Assembly (NCBI GenBank): GCA_020633465.1
Contig: JACKDN010000019.1
Span: 104,136 to 168,135 of the forward strand
Origin: Myxococcales bacterium
GTDB taxonomy: Bacteria > Myxococcota_A > Bradymonadia > UBA7976 > UBA1532
Direction of reading: 5' to 3'
Length of the DNA: 64,000 bases
A program made the translations under genes and the position numbers. Shown here one piece after another: positions 1 to 9,400 of this stretch; the stretch's first letter is position 1; each line of letters starts with the position of its first letter. The notes under the pieces are model-generated. The model was given only the letters and a program-made list of their open reading frames with translations. It was not told the origin of the DNA and searched no databases.

Positions 1-2
1 CG

Positions 3-239
3 CTGGTCGTGCCGCAGAACGCGCTGGTGCGGCACGAGAACGGTCAGAGCCTGTTCGTGGTCGAGACGAGCGAGAGCGGGCGCGTGGCCAAGCGGGTCGA
101 CGTCGAGGTCGGCGCGCGCAGCGACGGCAAGGTGGTCGTCACGAAGGGCCTCACGCCCGGTGACGAGGTGGTGGTGCTGGGTCAGGCGAACCTGTCGGGC
201 GGCGACAAGGTCGAGGTCACGAACGGCAGCGACGGATGA
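3..239 (+). CDS. RND efflux periplasmic adaptor (membrane fusion protein), C-terminal fragment
   Basis: The frame is open from the first bases of the window, so this is the C-terminal 78 or so residues of a longer gene. The visible part fits the membrane-proximal beta domain of HlyD/AcrA-type adaptors: a VVPQNALVR strand, a LFVVE strand, and a GLTPGDEVVVLG turn near the end. Such proteins link the inner-membrane RND pump to an outer-membrane channel. Its TGA overlaps the ATG of the pump gene (ATGA), so the two are translationally coupled. The N-terminal membrane anchor and hairpin lie outside the window. Confidence 0.85.
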   Translation: MVVPQNALVRHENGQSLFVVETSESGRVAKRVDVEVGARSDGKVVVTKGLTPGDEVVVLGQANLSGGDKVEVTNGSDG

Positions 240-3200
240 AGATCACCGAGACCGCCATCAAGCTGCGCACCGCGGTCATGGTGCTGACCGCGGCGCTGTG
301 CCTGGGGGGCATCTACGCCTACGTGGCCCTGCCCAAGGAGTCGAACCCGTCCATCGAGATCCCCAACATCGTCGTCACGACGCTGTACCCGGGGGCCAGC
401 CCCGACGACGTCGAGAGCCTGATCACGCAGCAGATCGAGCAAGAGGTCGCCGGCATCAGCGGCATCGACGAGATCCGCTCGACGTCGACCGAGGGCGTCT
501 CGACCATCGTCATCGAGTTCACGCCGGACGTCGCGATCAACGAGGCGCTGCAGCAGGTGCGCGACAAGGTGGGCATCGCCAAGGCCGACCTGCCCACCGA
601 CGCCGAAGAGCCGCTGATCAACGAGATCGACCTGTCCGAGTTCCCCATCATGGTGGTGAACCTGTCGGCGACCTATCCGCTGGCGCAGATGAAGAAGGTC
701 GCCGAGGACATCCAGGACAAGATCGAGGGCATCCCGTCGATCCTCGAGGTGGATCTGATCGGCGCGCTCGAGGAAGAGGTGCAGGTCGACGCGGATCTGG
801 GGCGGCTGCAGGGCTACAACCTGGCCTTCAAGGATCTGATCGACACGATCACCCGCGAGAACGTGAACCTGCCCGGCGGCAGCATCGACGTCGGCCGCCT
901 GAACTACCTGGTGCGGGTGAACGGCGAGTTCGACGATCCGCTGCAGATCGAGAACCTGGTGGTGAAGGCGCCGGATCGGAAGCCGATCTACGTGCGCGAC
1001 GTGGCCGAGGTGCGGCGCGGCTTCAAGGATCGCAGCAGCTACTCCCGGCTGCGCGTGCTGCAGCGGGACGACGACGGCGAGCTGCACGTCGTCGAGGATC
1101 ACGGCTATCAGAAGGTCATCTCGCTGTCGGTCAAGAAGCGGGCGGGCGAGAACATCATCGACGCCGCCGACGCGGTGCGCGCGGCCGTCGCTTCGATGGA
1201 TCTGCCCAACGGCACCGAGGTGCTGATCACCGGTGATCAGTCCAAGCAGGTGCGCAACCTGGTCAAGGATCTCGAGAACAACATCATCAGCGGCCTCATC
1301 TTCGTGGTGGCCGTGCTGCTGTTCTTCCTGGGCGTGCGCAACTCGTTGCTGGTGGGCGTCGCCATCCCACTGTCGATGTTCACGACGTTCCTGGTGATGT
1401 TGGTGATGGGCCAGACCCTCAACTTCATCATCCTGTTCAGCCTGATCATCGCGCTGGGCATGCTGGTCGACAACGCGGTGGTCATCGTCGAGAACATCTA
1501 CCGCTTCCTCGAGGAGGGCCACGAGCACTTCACCGCGGCCAACGAGGGCACCGCCGAGGTGGGCATCGCGGTGGTCGCGTCGACCGCGACGACCGTGGCC
1601 GCCTTCGGGCCCATGCTGTTCTGGCCCGGCGTCATCGGCGAGTTCATGAGCTTCATGCCGCTGACGCTGATCATCACGCTGCTGTGCTCGCTGTTCGTCG
1701 CCATCGTCATCAACCCGGTCATCACCGGCTACTTCGCGCGCGTGCCCGGCGACACGCGGCGCGCCGCCAGCAAGTGGCCGCGGCGCATCACCGCGCTGAC
1801 CGTGCTGGCGCTGGGCGCCTCGATCGGCTTCGCCAACCCCACCACGCTGATCGTGCTGGTGGTGGGCACCGTGATCACCGTCGTCGTGCACCTGCTGGTC
1901 ATGCAGCGCATCGGCGACTTCTTCGTCGAGACCGGCCTGCCCTGGGCCGTCGAGAGCTACCGCCGCTTCCTCGAGACGATGCTGCTGCGCGAGGAGGGCG
2001 TCCGCTGGCCCGTCTTCCGCAACAGCTTCGCGCTGATGTGCTTCGCGGCCGGCTTCGGGCTGGCCGTCGTGGGCGGCATCCTCTTCGCGGGGCTGGGCCT
2101 GAAGCCGGCGCTGGTGTTCCTGGCGCCCGGCGGCGCGCTGTTCGCCATCGGCCTCCTGGGCATCGTGGTGCACGCGCTCGAGGTGGTGTTCCTGGGCGGG
2201 TGGGCCAGCGTCAAGTTCGGCCTGGGGCTGAGCGCGGTGATGGGCGGCACGCTGGGCATCATGTACCTCAGCCCGCGGCCGCTCGAGGTCGAGACCATCG
2301 CCGAGCTGATGCTGCTGCCGGTGCTCATCACGGTCGTCGGCCTGCTGGGCTGGCCCTTCAGCCGGCGCTGGCGCCACTTCGTGCTGACCGACAACCGCGC
2401 CAAGCTCATCACCGCGACGCTCGGCGGCCTGTTCGCCATCTTCGGCATGTTCGCGCTGGCCCCGACCGGCGTGGCCTTCTTCCCCGAGACCGATCCGAAC
2501 CAGATCCAGGTGGTGGTCGACGCCCCCCTGGGCACCAACATCGAGACGACGAACAAGGTCGCGAGCGAGGTGGCCGGGCGCATCGACGCGCTGCTGGCCG
2601 ACGACGCGAACAGCAAGGCCAACACCAAGAACGTGCTGGTCAGCGTCGGCGTCGGCGGCGACGCCATGTTCGGCGGCGGCGCCGCGCGCGCCGAGACGGC
2701 GACCATCTCGATGAACCTCGTCGACTTCGAGGAGCGCGCCGAGGGCAGCCGGGCGACGATGGAGCGCTTCCGCCAGCAGCTCGAGGGGCTGGCCGGCGCC
2801 GACATCGAGTTCAAGCGCGATCAGGCCGGCCCGCCCACCGGGCCGCCGGTCAACATCGAGATCACCGGCCCCAACTACAAGACGATCGTCGACATCACCG
2901 AGCGCGTGAAGGCCAAGCTGCAGGCGGCGCTGGACGCCGGGCGCCTGAAGGGCATGGTCGACCTGCGCGACAACCTGAAGGTGGGCCGTCCCGAGCTGCG
3001 GGTGGTGATCGATCGCGAGCGCGCCGCGCAGTTCGGGCTCGACACGCGCAAGATCGCGACGACCGTGCGCTCGGCCATCAACGGGCAGGAGGCCGGCACC
3101 TGGCGCGACGGCGAGGACGAGTACGACATCACCGTTCGCCTGCGCGAGGACGACCGCCAGAGCCTCGAGGCGGTCGAGCAGCTGACCGTCATGCACGAGG

Positions 3201-4078
3201 GCACGCAGGTGCCGCTCGTGGCCGTGGCGGATACGAAGCTGGGCAGCGGCCTCTCGTCGATCACGCGGCTCGATCAGCAGCGCGTGGTCACCGTGATGGC
3301 CAACGCGGCGTCGGGCGTCAACGCGCAGGAGCTGCTGCAGAAGGTGCAGAAGGAGCTCGAGGCGGTGCAGCGGGGCCTGCCGCCGGGCTACACGATGAAG
3401 TACACCGGCGAGAGCGAGGATCAGGCCAAGAGCTTCGGCTTCCTGACCACGGCGCTGGGCACCGGCGTGGCGCTGATCCTCATCATCCTGATCGGTCAGT
3501 TCAACTCGATCGTCTCGCCGCTGATCATCATGATCGCGGTCGCGCTGAGCATGATCGGCGTGCTGCTGGGCCTGATCGTCACGCGCACGCCCTTCAGCCT
3601 GTTCACCTTCATCGGCGTCATCTCGCTGGCCGGCATCGTGGTGAACAACAACATCGTGCTCATCGATTACATGATCCAGCTGCGCGACCGGGGCATGGCC
3701 AAGCGCGAGGCGGTCATCGAGGCGGGCGCCACGCGCCTGCGGCCCGTGCTGCTGACCGCGATGACGACCGTGCTGGGCCTCATCCCGCTCACCTTCGGCA
3801 TCAACATCGACTTCGTGGGGCTCTTGGTCGAGGGCGATCCCGACTTCCGCATCGGCTCGGCCAACACGCAGTTCTGGGGCCCGATGGGCACCACCATCAT
3901 CAGCGGGCTGACCTTCGCCACCTTCCTCACGCTGGTGATCGTGCCGGTGATGTACTCGGCCTTCGATTCGCTGTCCGATCGCATCCGGGGGGCCTTCCGG
4001 ATGGTGCACGTCGACGCGGAGGATGGCTCGACGCCGCCGCCCGCCCCGGTGGAGCCCGAGGCGCCGGCGGCGTCCTGA
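236..4078 (+). CDS. RND family efflux pump permease (AcrB/NolG-like) with enlarged central membrane region
   Basis: Inner-membrane proton-driven exporter. It starts like the family (MKITETAIKLRTAVMVL, first helix), followed by porter-domain sequence (YPGASPDDVE, ESLITQQIE). TM4 carries LVDNAVVIVENI and TM10 VVNNNIVLIDY, the VDN/VNN variant instead of the AcrB VDD/K pair. At 1280 residues it is about 230 longer than AcrB. The excess sits between TM6 and TM7, roughly residues 500-720, and contains about six further hydrophobic segments where AcrB has only a short cytoplasmic loop. The start codon overlaps the adaptor stop. No outer-membrane factor gene follows. Substrate cannot be told from the sequence. 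Confidence 0.95.
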   Translation: MKITETAIKLRTAVMVLTAALCLGGIYAYVALPKESNPSIEIPNIVVTTLYPGASPDDVESLITQQIEQEVAGISGIDEIRSTSTEGVSTIVIEFTPDVAINEALQQVRDKVGIAKADLPTDAEEPLINEIDLSEFPIMVVNLSATYPLAQMKKVAEDIQDKIEGIPSILEVDLIGALEEEVQVDADLGRLQGYNLAFKDLIDTITRENVNLPGGSIDVGRLNYLVRVNGEFDDPLQIENLVVKAPDRKPIYVRDVAEVRRGFKDRSSYSRLRVLQRDDDGELHVVEDHGYQKVISLSVKKRAGENIIDAADAVRAAVASMDLPNGTEVLITGDQSKQVRNLVKDLENNIISGLIFVVAVLLFFLGVRNSLLVGVAIPLSMFTTFLVMLVMGQTLNFIILFSLIIALGMLVDNAVVIVENIYRFLEEGHEHFTAANEGTAEVGIAVVASTATTVAAFGPMLFWPGVIGEFMSFMPLTLIITLLCSLFVAIVINPVITGYFARVPGDTRRAASKWPRRITALTVLALGASIGFANPTTLIVLVVGTVITVVVHLLVMQRIGDFFVETGLPWAVESYRRFLETMLLREEGVRWPVFRNSFALMCFAAGFGLAVVGGILFAGLGLKPALVFLAPGGALFAIGLLGIVVHALEVVFLGGWASVKFGLGLSAVMGGTLGIMYLSPRPLEVETIAELMLLPVLITVVGLLGWPFSRRWRHFVLTDNRAKLITATLGGLFAIFGMFALAPTGVAFFPETDPNQIQVVVDAPLGTNIETTNKVASEVAGRIDALLADDANSKANTKNVLVSVGVGGDAMFGGGAARAETATISMNLVDFEERAEGSRATMERFRQQLEGLAGADIEFKRDQAGPPTGPPVNIEITGPNYKTIVDITERVKAKLQAALDAGRLKGMVDLRDNLKVGRPELRVVIDRERAAQFGLDTRKIATTVRSAINGQEAGTWRDGEDEYDITVRLREDDRQSLEAVEQLTVMHEGTQVPLVAVADTKLGSGLSSITRLDQQRVVTVMANAASGVNAQELLQKVQKELEAVQRGLPPGYTMKYTGESEDQAKSFGFLTTALGTGVALILIILIGQFNSIVSPLIIMIAVALSMIGVLLGLIVTRTPFSLFTFIGVISLAGIVVNNNIVLIDYMIQLRDRGMAKREAVIEAGATRLRPVLLTAMTTVLGLIPLTFGINIDFVGLLVEGDPDFRIGSANTQFWGPMGTTIISGLTFATFLTLVIVPVMYSAFDSLSDRIRGAFRMVHVDAEDGSTPPPAPVEPEAPAAS

Positions 4079-4091
4079 GCGCGGGCGCCTC

Positions 4092-4535
4092 TCAGCGCAG
4101 CATCCGGAAGGTGGGGCGGTCGGCGCGCGGGCTGGCGCCGAGGCCCAGCCGCACGACCACCTGGCCGCCCGCCTCGAGCTCGGCGCGGCCCATCACGATG
4201 GCGGGGCGGGGGTCGTCGGCGAAGGTCAGCCGCACCTGGGTGATGCGGCCCTCGGGCAGATCGGCGTCGCCGAGCTCGAGCACGCCCCCGGCCACCGTCT
4301 CGCCGTCGAAGGCGAAGGGCCCCTCGAGCAGCACCTGCCAGCCGGGCACCCCGACGCTGGGGTCGCTGGGCTCGTGCCAGACGGCGACCTCGGACAGGAT
4401 CTGCTCGGGCAGGGCGCGGCTGGCGGCGCCGCCTTCGAGGGTCAAGAGGACGGTGGAGGTGGTGACGGGGACGTCTTCGCCGCCGCAGGCCGCGGCGGTG
4501 AGGGCGACGAGGCAGGAGCAGAGCAGCGCGCGCAT
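4092..4535 (-). CDS. Small lipoprotein of unknown function
   Basis: 147 residues. I chose the ATG at 4535 because a GGAGG sits five bases upstream (4541-4545) and the protein then begins MRALLCSCLVALTAAACGGED, a lipoprotein signal with lipobox AAAC. The mature part is beta-rich and ends in a short basic tail; I do not recognise a family. It is the last gene of the minus-strand run from 11447 and converges on the RND pump, 13 bp away. Confidence 0.75.
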   Translation of the reverse strand: MRALLCSCLVALTAAACGGEDVPVTTSTVLLTLEGGAASRALPEQILSEVAVWHEPSDPSVGVPGWQVLLEGPFAFDGETVAGGVLELGDADLPEGRITQVRLTFADDPRPAIVMGRAELEAGGQVVVRLGLGASPRADRPTFRMLR

Positions 4536-4619
4536 GGCATCCTCCGAGGTGAGTGAGCGGCCCTTCGACGGGTCGAGGTCGCGATTGGTCACATCGGCGG
4601 AAAAAAACGCTCGACGACC

Positions 4620-6209
4620 TCAGCCGTATGCCATCGCGCGGCGCCAGGCCACGTTTTCCAGCGCGGGGGCGTCGAGCAGCGCGTCGAGGAAGTCGCCGTC
4701 GCCGCGGGTGGGGTCGAGGCCCAGCACCACCAGCGGCGCGGGGGCGCCGGGCACGGCGAGGGCGCCGGCCATCACGTGGGCGCTGGCGGCGTCGCCCCAC
4801 GAGATGTCGTCCAGCACCAGCAGGGGCGCGCGCTCGGGCGACAGCACGCCCAGCAGCGTGCGCAGCCCGGCCCCGGCCGCGTGGGCGGGGGTCGTGTCCA
4901 GCGCAGGTTCGGGCAGCAGCGGGGCGAGGCCGGCCAGATCCGGCAGCCCGGCCAGCACCGGGAAGCGCGCCACCAACGCGGCGACGTCCGGATCCTGGGG
5001 CAAGGGCTCGCTGACGTGGCCGAGGTGGGCGGTCAGGCTGTCGACCAGGCGATCGACCGCGCAGTAGGGCACCCGCTCGCGCGCGTCGCAGCGCCCGGAG
5101 AGGCCGCTCCGGTCGCCGGCCTGCACCACCATGCGCTGCAGGGCCGCGCGGCGCCGCCGGGCGTCGTCGCCCTCGAGGATCAGCACCACCGGCTGGCCCG
5201 CGTCGGCCAGCGCCAGGCCCTCGAGCAGCGGGCCGTCGGTCGGCCGGCTGCGCAGATCCTGGGTCATCGTGCGCGTGGGCGCGGCCGGCGTCGGCGCGGG
5301 CAGCGCCAGGGCCTCGCGCAGCCGGCGGGCCTTCCACCGCCGGGCGGGCTCGCGGGCCAACAGACCGACGCAGGCCCGCGCCAGGGCCGGCGGGACCTCG
5401 GGCTGCACGTCGGTCGGATCCGGCGGCGGCCGGTTGAGCTTGGCGTCCACGATGTCGGCCAGGCCCCCGCCGAAGGGCAGGCGCCCGGTCAGCGCCTCGA
5501 ACAGCATCACCCCGACGCCGTACCAGTCGGCGGCCGCGCCGATCGGCTCGCCGGTGGCTTGCTCGGGCGCCATGTAGGCCAGGGTGCCCAGCACGGTGCC
5601 GTCGGCGGTCAGCGGCTGGCTGGCCGAGTCGGGGCGCACCAGGCCGAAGTCGAGGATCACCACCCGACCGTCGGGGGTGATCTTCACGTTGCCCGGCTTC
5701 AGATCGCGGTGGAACCGACCGCGCGCGTGCAGCGCCTCGAGCCCGTCGATGAGGCCCGCGAACGACGCCCGCAGGCGCTCGAGGTCGGGCAGGGGACCGA
5801 CGGTGGGCAGGGGGGCGGTGGGCGCGGCGCGCAGGGACGCCGAGTCCAGGGTGGCGGCGTCGAGGGTGCTGGGCGTCGCCGCGGCGTCCGGCGTGGTCGT
5901 CGCGCGCACCGCGTGCAGGAAGTCGCCCCCCGGCACGCGCTCCATGGTGAAGAACCAGCGGCCCTCGACCTCGAACAGCTCGTGCAGCCGCACCAGGTTC
6001 GGGTGGCGCAGATCCGCCATCGCGCGGAACTCGCGCTTCAGGCGCAGCAGGGCGTTGGGCGCGGTGCTCGACAGGGTCTTCAGCGCCACCGTCTCGCCCC
6101 GCTGGTGGTCGAAGGCGGCGAAGACGACGCCCATGCCCCCGGTGCCCAGCGTGCCCTCGTAGGTGAAGCGCGGGGTGTGGGGAAACAGGGTCGGGCGTTC
6201 GGCGCTCAC
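4620..6209 (-). CDS. Ser/Thr protein kinase with C-terminal degenerate AAA-type ATPase domain
   Basis: 529 residues, no membrane segment. The Hanks kinase domain covers about residues 15-300: glycine loop GTGGMGVVF, VALK lysine, catalytic HRDLKPGN, DFG (ILDFGLV), and APE as YMAPEQATG. All key residues are present, so the kinase should be active. From about residue 330 the protein resembles the ATPase domain fused to PknK-like kinases, with a Walker-B-like stretch PLLVLDDISWGD. The expected Walker A (GxxGxGKS) is replaced by LEGDDARRRRAAL, so ATP binding there is doubtful, and the long TPR tail of such kinases is missing. Start is GTG at 6209 without a clear Shine-Dalgarno. The gene follows the HMA gene by 28 bp. 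Confidence 0.9.
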   Translation of the reverse strand: MSAERPTLFPHTPRFTYEGTLGTGGMGVVFAAFDHQRGETVALKTLSSTAPNALLRLKREFRAMADLRHPNLVRLHELFEVEGRWFFTMERVPGGDFLHAVRATTTPDAAATPSTLDAATLDSASLRAAPTAPLPTVGPLPDLERLRASFAGLIDGLEALHARGRFHRDLKPGNVKITPDGRVVILDFGLVRPDSASQPLTADGTVLGTLAYMAPEQATGEPIGAAADWYGVGVMLFEALTGRLPFGGGLADIVDAKLNRPPPDPTDVQPEVPPALARACVGLLAREPARRWKARRLREALALPAPTPAAPTRTMTQDLRSRPTDGPLLEGLALADAGQPVVLILEGDDARRRRAALQRMVVQAGDRSGLSGRCDARERVPYCAVDRLVDSLTAHLGHVSEPLPQDPDVAALVARFPVLAGLPDLAGLAPLLPEPALDTTPAHAAGAGLRTLLGVLSPERAPLLVLDDISWGDAASAHVMAGALAVPGAPAPLVVLGLDPTRGDGDFLDALLDAPALENVAWRRAMAYG

Positions 6210-6237
6210 CGGCGCGGACCGGGGCCGGCGGCCGCGC

Positions 6238-6459
6238 TCACCGCGCCTCGGCCCGGCGGGCCGGGAACCCCTTCTGCTGCAGGGCCTCGGCCACGAGGGC
6301 GTCGTCGGGCGCGTCGCGCCACTGCACGGTGGCGCGCCCGAGGGCGAGGGACACCTGCACGGCCTCGATGGCGGGCAGGGCCTGCAGGCAGGCGGTGACC
6401 GTGGCGACGCAGCCCTCGCACGCCATCTCGTCCACTCGATACTCGACCGTCTCGCTCAT
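6238..6459 (-). CDS. Heavy-metal-associated (HMA) domain protein, CopZ-like
   Basis: 73 residues forming a single ferredoxin-like HMA fold. The metal-binding motif is MACEGC at residues 12-17 (MxCxxC), as in copper chaperones and P-type ATPase N-terminal domains. The strand and helix pattern (VEYRVDEM, VATVTACLQAL, VQVSLALGRATVQW) fits. A GGAGGG precedes the ATG. It lies between the hydrolase lipoprotein and the kinase on the same strand with gaps of 36 and 28 bp, so probably co-transcribed. No copper ATPase is nearby. Metal identity is inferred from the family only. Confidence 0.85.
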   Translation of the reverse strand: MSETVEYRVDEMACEGCVATVTACLQALPAIEAVQVSLALGRATVQWRDAPDDALVAEALQQKGFPARRAEAR

Positions 6460-6495
6460 CGGGCCCTCCGTGACCGAGCGCCGTTCGGGCGCCGC

Positions 6496-9400
6496 TCAGC
6501 GCAGCTTGCGCCGCGGCGGCGGCGGGCGCAACCAGTCGCAGTCGTCGCGCGACATGCACAGGTCGGTCGTCATCTCGCTGCCGCCCGACGACATGTACCG
6601 CCCGAGCATGTGGAACATGAAGAACCCGATGTCGAAGGTCTGCTTGGCGTCGCAGCCGCAGTCCTCGCCCTCGGGGCAGGCGTTGCGGCAGTCGCGGCGC
6701 ACCTTGTCGGTCATCTCGCCGGGGAAGTCGAAGCCGTGCTGCCCGGCGGGATCGCCCATGGGGAAGATGGCGCCCGAGACGCCGCCGAAGCGATCCTTCC
6801 GATCGAGGCCCAAGCGCAGGGGCGGGTTCAGGCGCGGGGTCGTGAACACGTCCGTGCCCTGGCCGAAGTTCTCGACGTCCATGTGCACCGGGTTGCCGGC
6901 CGCGTCGTGGAAGCGGCCCAGCGTGTGGACCGCCTCGGCCACGTAGCGCTGCACCAGCAGGGTGTTGGGCGGCACGCCGAAGCGGGCGTCGTCCTCGGTC
7001 CAGCTGAGCAGGCCCGCGCTGCGCGCCGCGGCCAGGCCCGACGACGCGGGCACGTTCATGTCGCCGGTGGTCGTGACGATCAGGGCGTGCGCGCCGGTGG
7101 TCTTCTCGGTGCTGAGGAAGGCCAGGGGCTCCTTCTGCACGTGGCGGGCGTACACGGCCGGATCGCCCGGATCCATCACCATCTGGCCCAGCGCGAGGAA
7201 GCGGCGCAGGCCGGGGGTCGCGCGCGGCTCGCCGAGGCCCTCGGCCAGCGCCACCAGCGGCGTGTCCGCCTCGATCTGCCGGCCCTGGAAGGCGTAGGCG
7301 ATCTCCTGGGTGTCGATGGTGGTGCGCAGGGTGGCGCCCGGCCGCAGCGCGCAGTCGGCCGTGCCGGTGACCAGCGCGTCGCCGGCGTAGAACTCGATGC
7401 GCGTGGGATCGCCCACGTCGGACGCGACGCCGACCCGCACGCGGCCCTCGGCGTCGACGTAGCCGCAGTCGCGCTCGTCGTTGGCCTCGTTGACCACCAG
7501 CATGGTGTCGCCCGGCTCGATGCCGGTGCGCGTCGCGATGGGCCGCGTGGCGTCGTCGTTGAGATCGGGCACGATGGTCTCGATGGCCATCTCACCGCTC
7601 TCGCCGTCGATCGTGCCCACGTACAGCGGGCCCATCACGCGCAGGATGACCGCCTCGCGCACGCCGCCCTGCTTCGAGCGGTTGCCGATGTCGCTCAGGC
7701 CGCCGCCGCCCGCGATGGGCACGATGACGTCGATCTCCGGCTCGAGGCCGCCGACGACGATCGACATGATGCCGCCCAGCGAGCCGCCGGTCATCGCCAG
7801 GAGCGAGCCCGCGCCGATGTCGACCTGGCCGTCGGCGTCGAAGTCGCCGGCCAGCTCGTTCTTGCCGTCGCCGTCGACGTCGAAGTCCCAGCGGCGCACG
7901 CCATCGAAGCTGCGCAGGATGCGGATCAGCTGCAGGTAGTCGAGGGCGGTCTGCCGCACGACGTCGCGGGTGTGGAAGACGTAGCTGGTCCAGAAGTCGG
8001 CGGCGCTGTCGATGGTGCCGTCGTTGTTGTGATCCCAGCCGCGGTCCTGGAAGGCGGCCGTGGCGAAGTTGTTCAGGCCGAAGGCGGCGCCCAGCAGCTG
8101 GCGCGCCTGCATGCGGATGTCGTCGTCGATGGGCAGGCCGTGGCTGACGCCGTCGATGGCGATGGTGGCCAGGCCGTGCCGGGCGAAGTGGCCGCCGAGG
8201 CCGACCACCTCGGTGAAGCGGTTGCTGCCGTAGCCGTGGCCCAGCACCACCACCGGCGCCGGCTCGCCGTTGGCCAGCGTGCTGATCTCCTTCCGTGGGA
8301 CGGTCAGCCAGAAGTAGACCGTCTCGGGGCGGGCGTCGACCGGCACCAGGTCGAGGTCGGCCGGCCAGCTCTGCTCGTTGTAGCCCAGCAGGAAGTCGTT
8401 GAAGGGCAGGTCGCAGTCGCCCTCGAGGCAGCTGCTGTCGGGGCCGATGGCGTCGGCCGAGGGCGTGCAGGCGTTCAGCGCCTCGCCCTCGCAGCTGTCG
8501 ACGCCCAGCAGGCAGGTGGCGACCGCGCGCCCGGTGTTCTCTTCGCAGTTCAGCGCGCAGTCGATGGGCGTGCGGCAGGCGCCGTCGCCGTCGCGCATGC
8601 ACAGGCCGCACTCGGCCAGCGCGGTGCAGGCGCGGGCGCAGGGCCGGGTGCGCTCGAAGAGCTGCGGCGAGGTGTACGAGCCGACCACGTGGTAGTCGAT
8701 GTACCGCTGGGCCTCGAGCAGGGCCTTGGTGGCGACGCTGTTGGCGTCGCGGCCCTGGAAGGTCTGGCCGATCAGCCGGAAGGCGTCGATGAAGTCCTCG
8801 CTGCGCAGGATGTACAGGTTGGCGTCGTCGACGAACTTGCGGTGCTCGGGATCCTTCAGGGGCAGCAGGGCGTCCAGCTTCGCTGGGAAGGCGTCGCGCA
8901 GGTGGCCCTGCACGCCGTACCCGTAGAGGCCGTCGCGCACCGCCTGGAAGTGGCTCTCGACCGACTGGGTCGTGAAGGTGAACGCGAAGGCCACATCCTG
9001 CAGCCGCAGCCCCTCGGGCAGCACGCTGGGCAGGGGGGCGAGCGCCGCGTTCTGCGCCTCGTGGTTGATGCCGGGGAAGGGGCTGCCCACCGACCGGCCC
9101 TGCGCGTCGTGCAGCCGGCGCGTGACGACCACCGCGTAGGTCGTGCGCTCGCGCAGGGGCACCATCGGCCGCAGGATGAGGGTGTTCGTCTCGCGCTCGT
9201 AGAAGGTCATCAGCGCGTCGGCGCGGCCGGCCAGGTCGTCGCGCGCGGGCTTCTTGCCGGGCAGGTAGTTGGGCACGTCCAGGACGCCGTCGGCGTCGGT
9301 GTCCTCGCCGGGATCGAGCGCGCCGTTGCCGTTGGTGTCCTCGTCGGCCTCGTCGAACAGGATCGACAGCGTCCAGCCGCGCGGGTCGTTCTTCCAGTAC

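Noticed and set aside
182..4009. 1275-residue open frame on the minus strand opposite the RND pump
   Set aside because: It is a shadow: the codons mirror the GC-rich pump, the protein is His/Asp/Arg-rich with no domain, and the plus-strand gene is unmistakable. The same holds for long antisense frames at 6163-9921, 15481-19467, 16829-21628, 22945-26061 and 36440-42496.
4600..4607. A/T run as a rho-independent terminator of the kinase gene
   Set aside because: No stem of useful length precedes the T-run on the minus strand.
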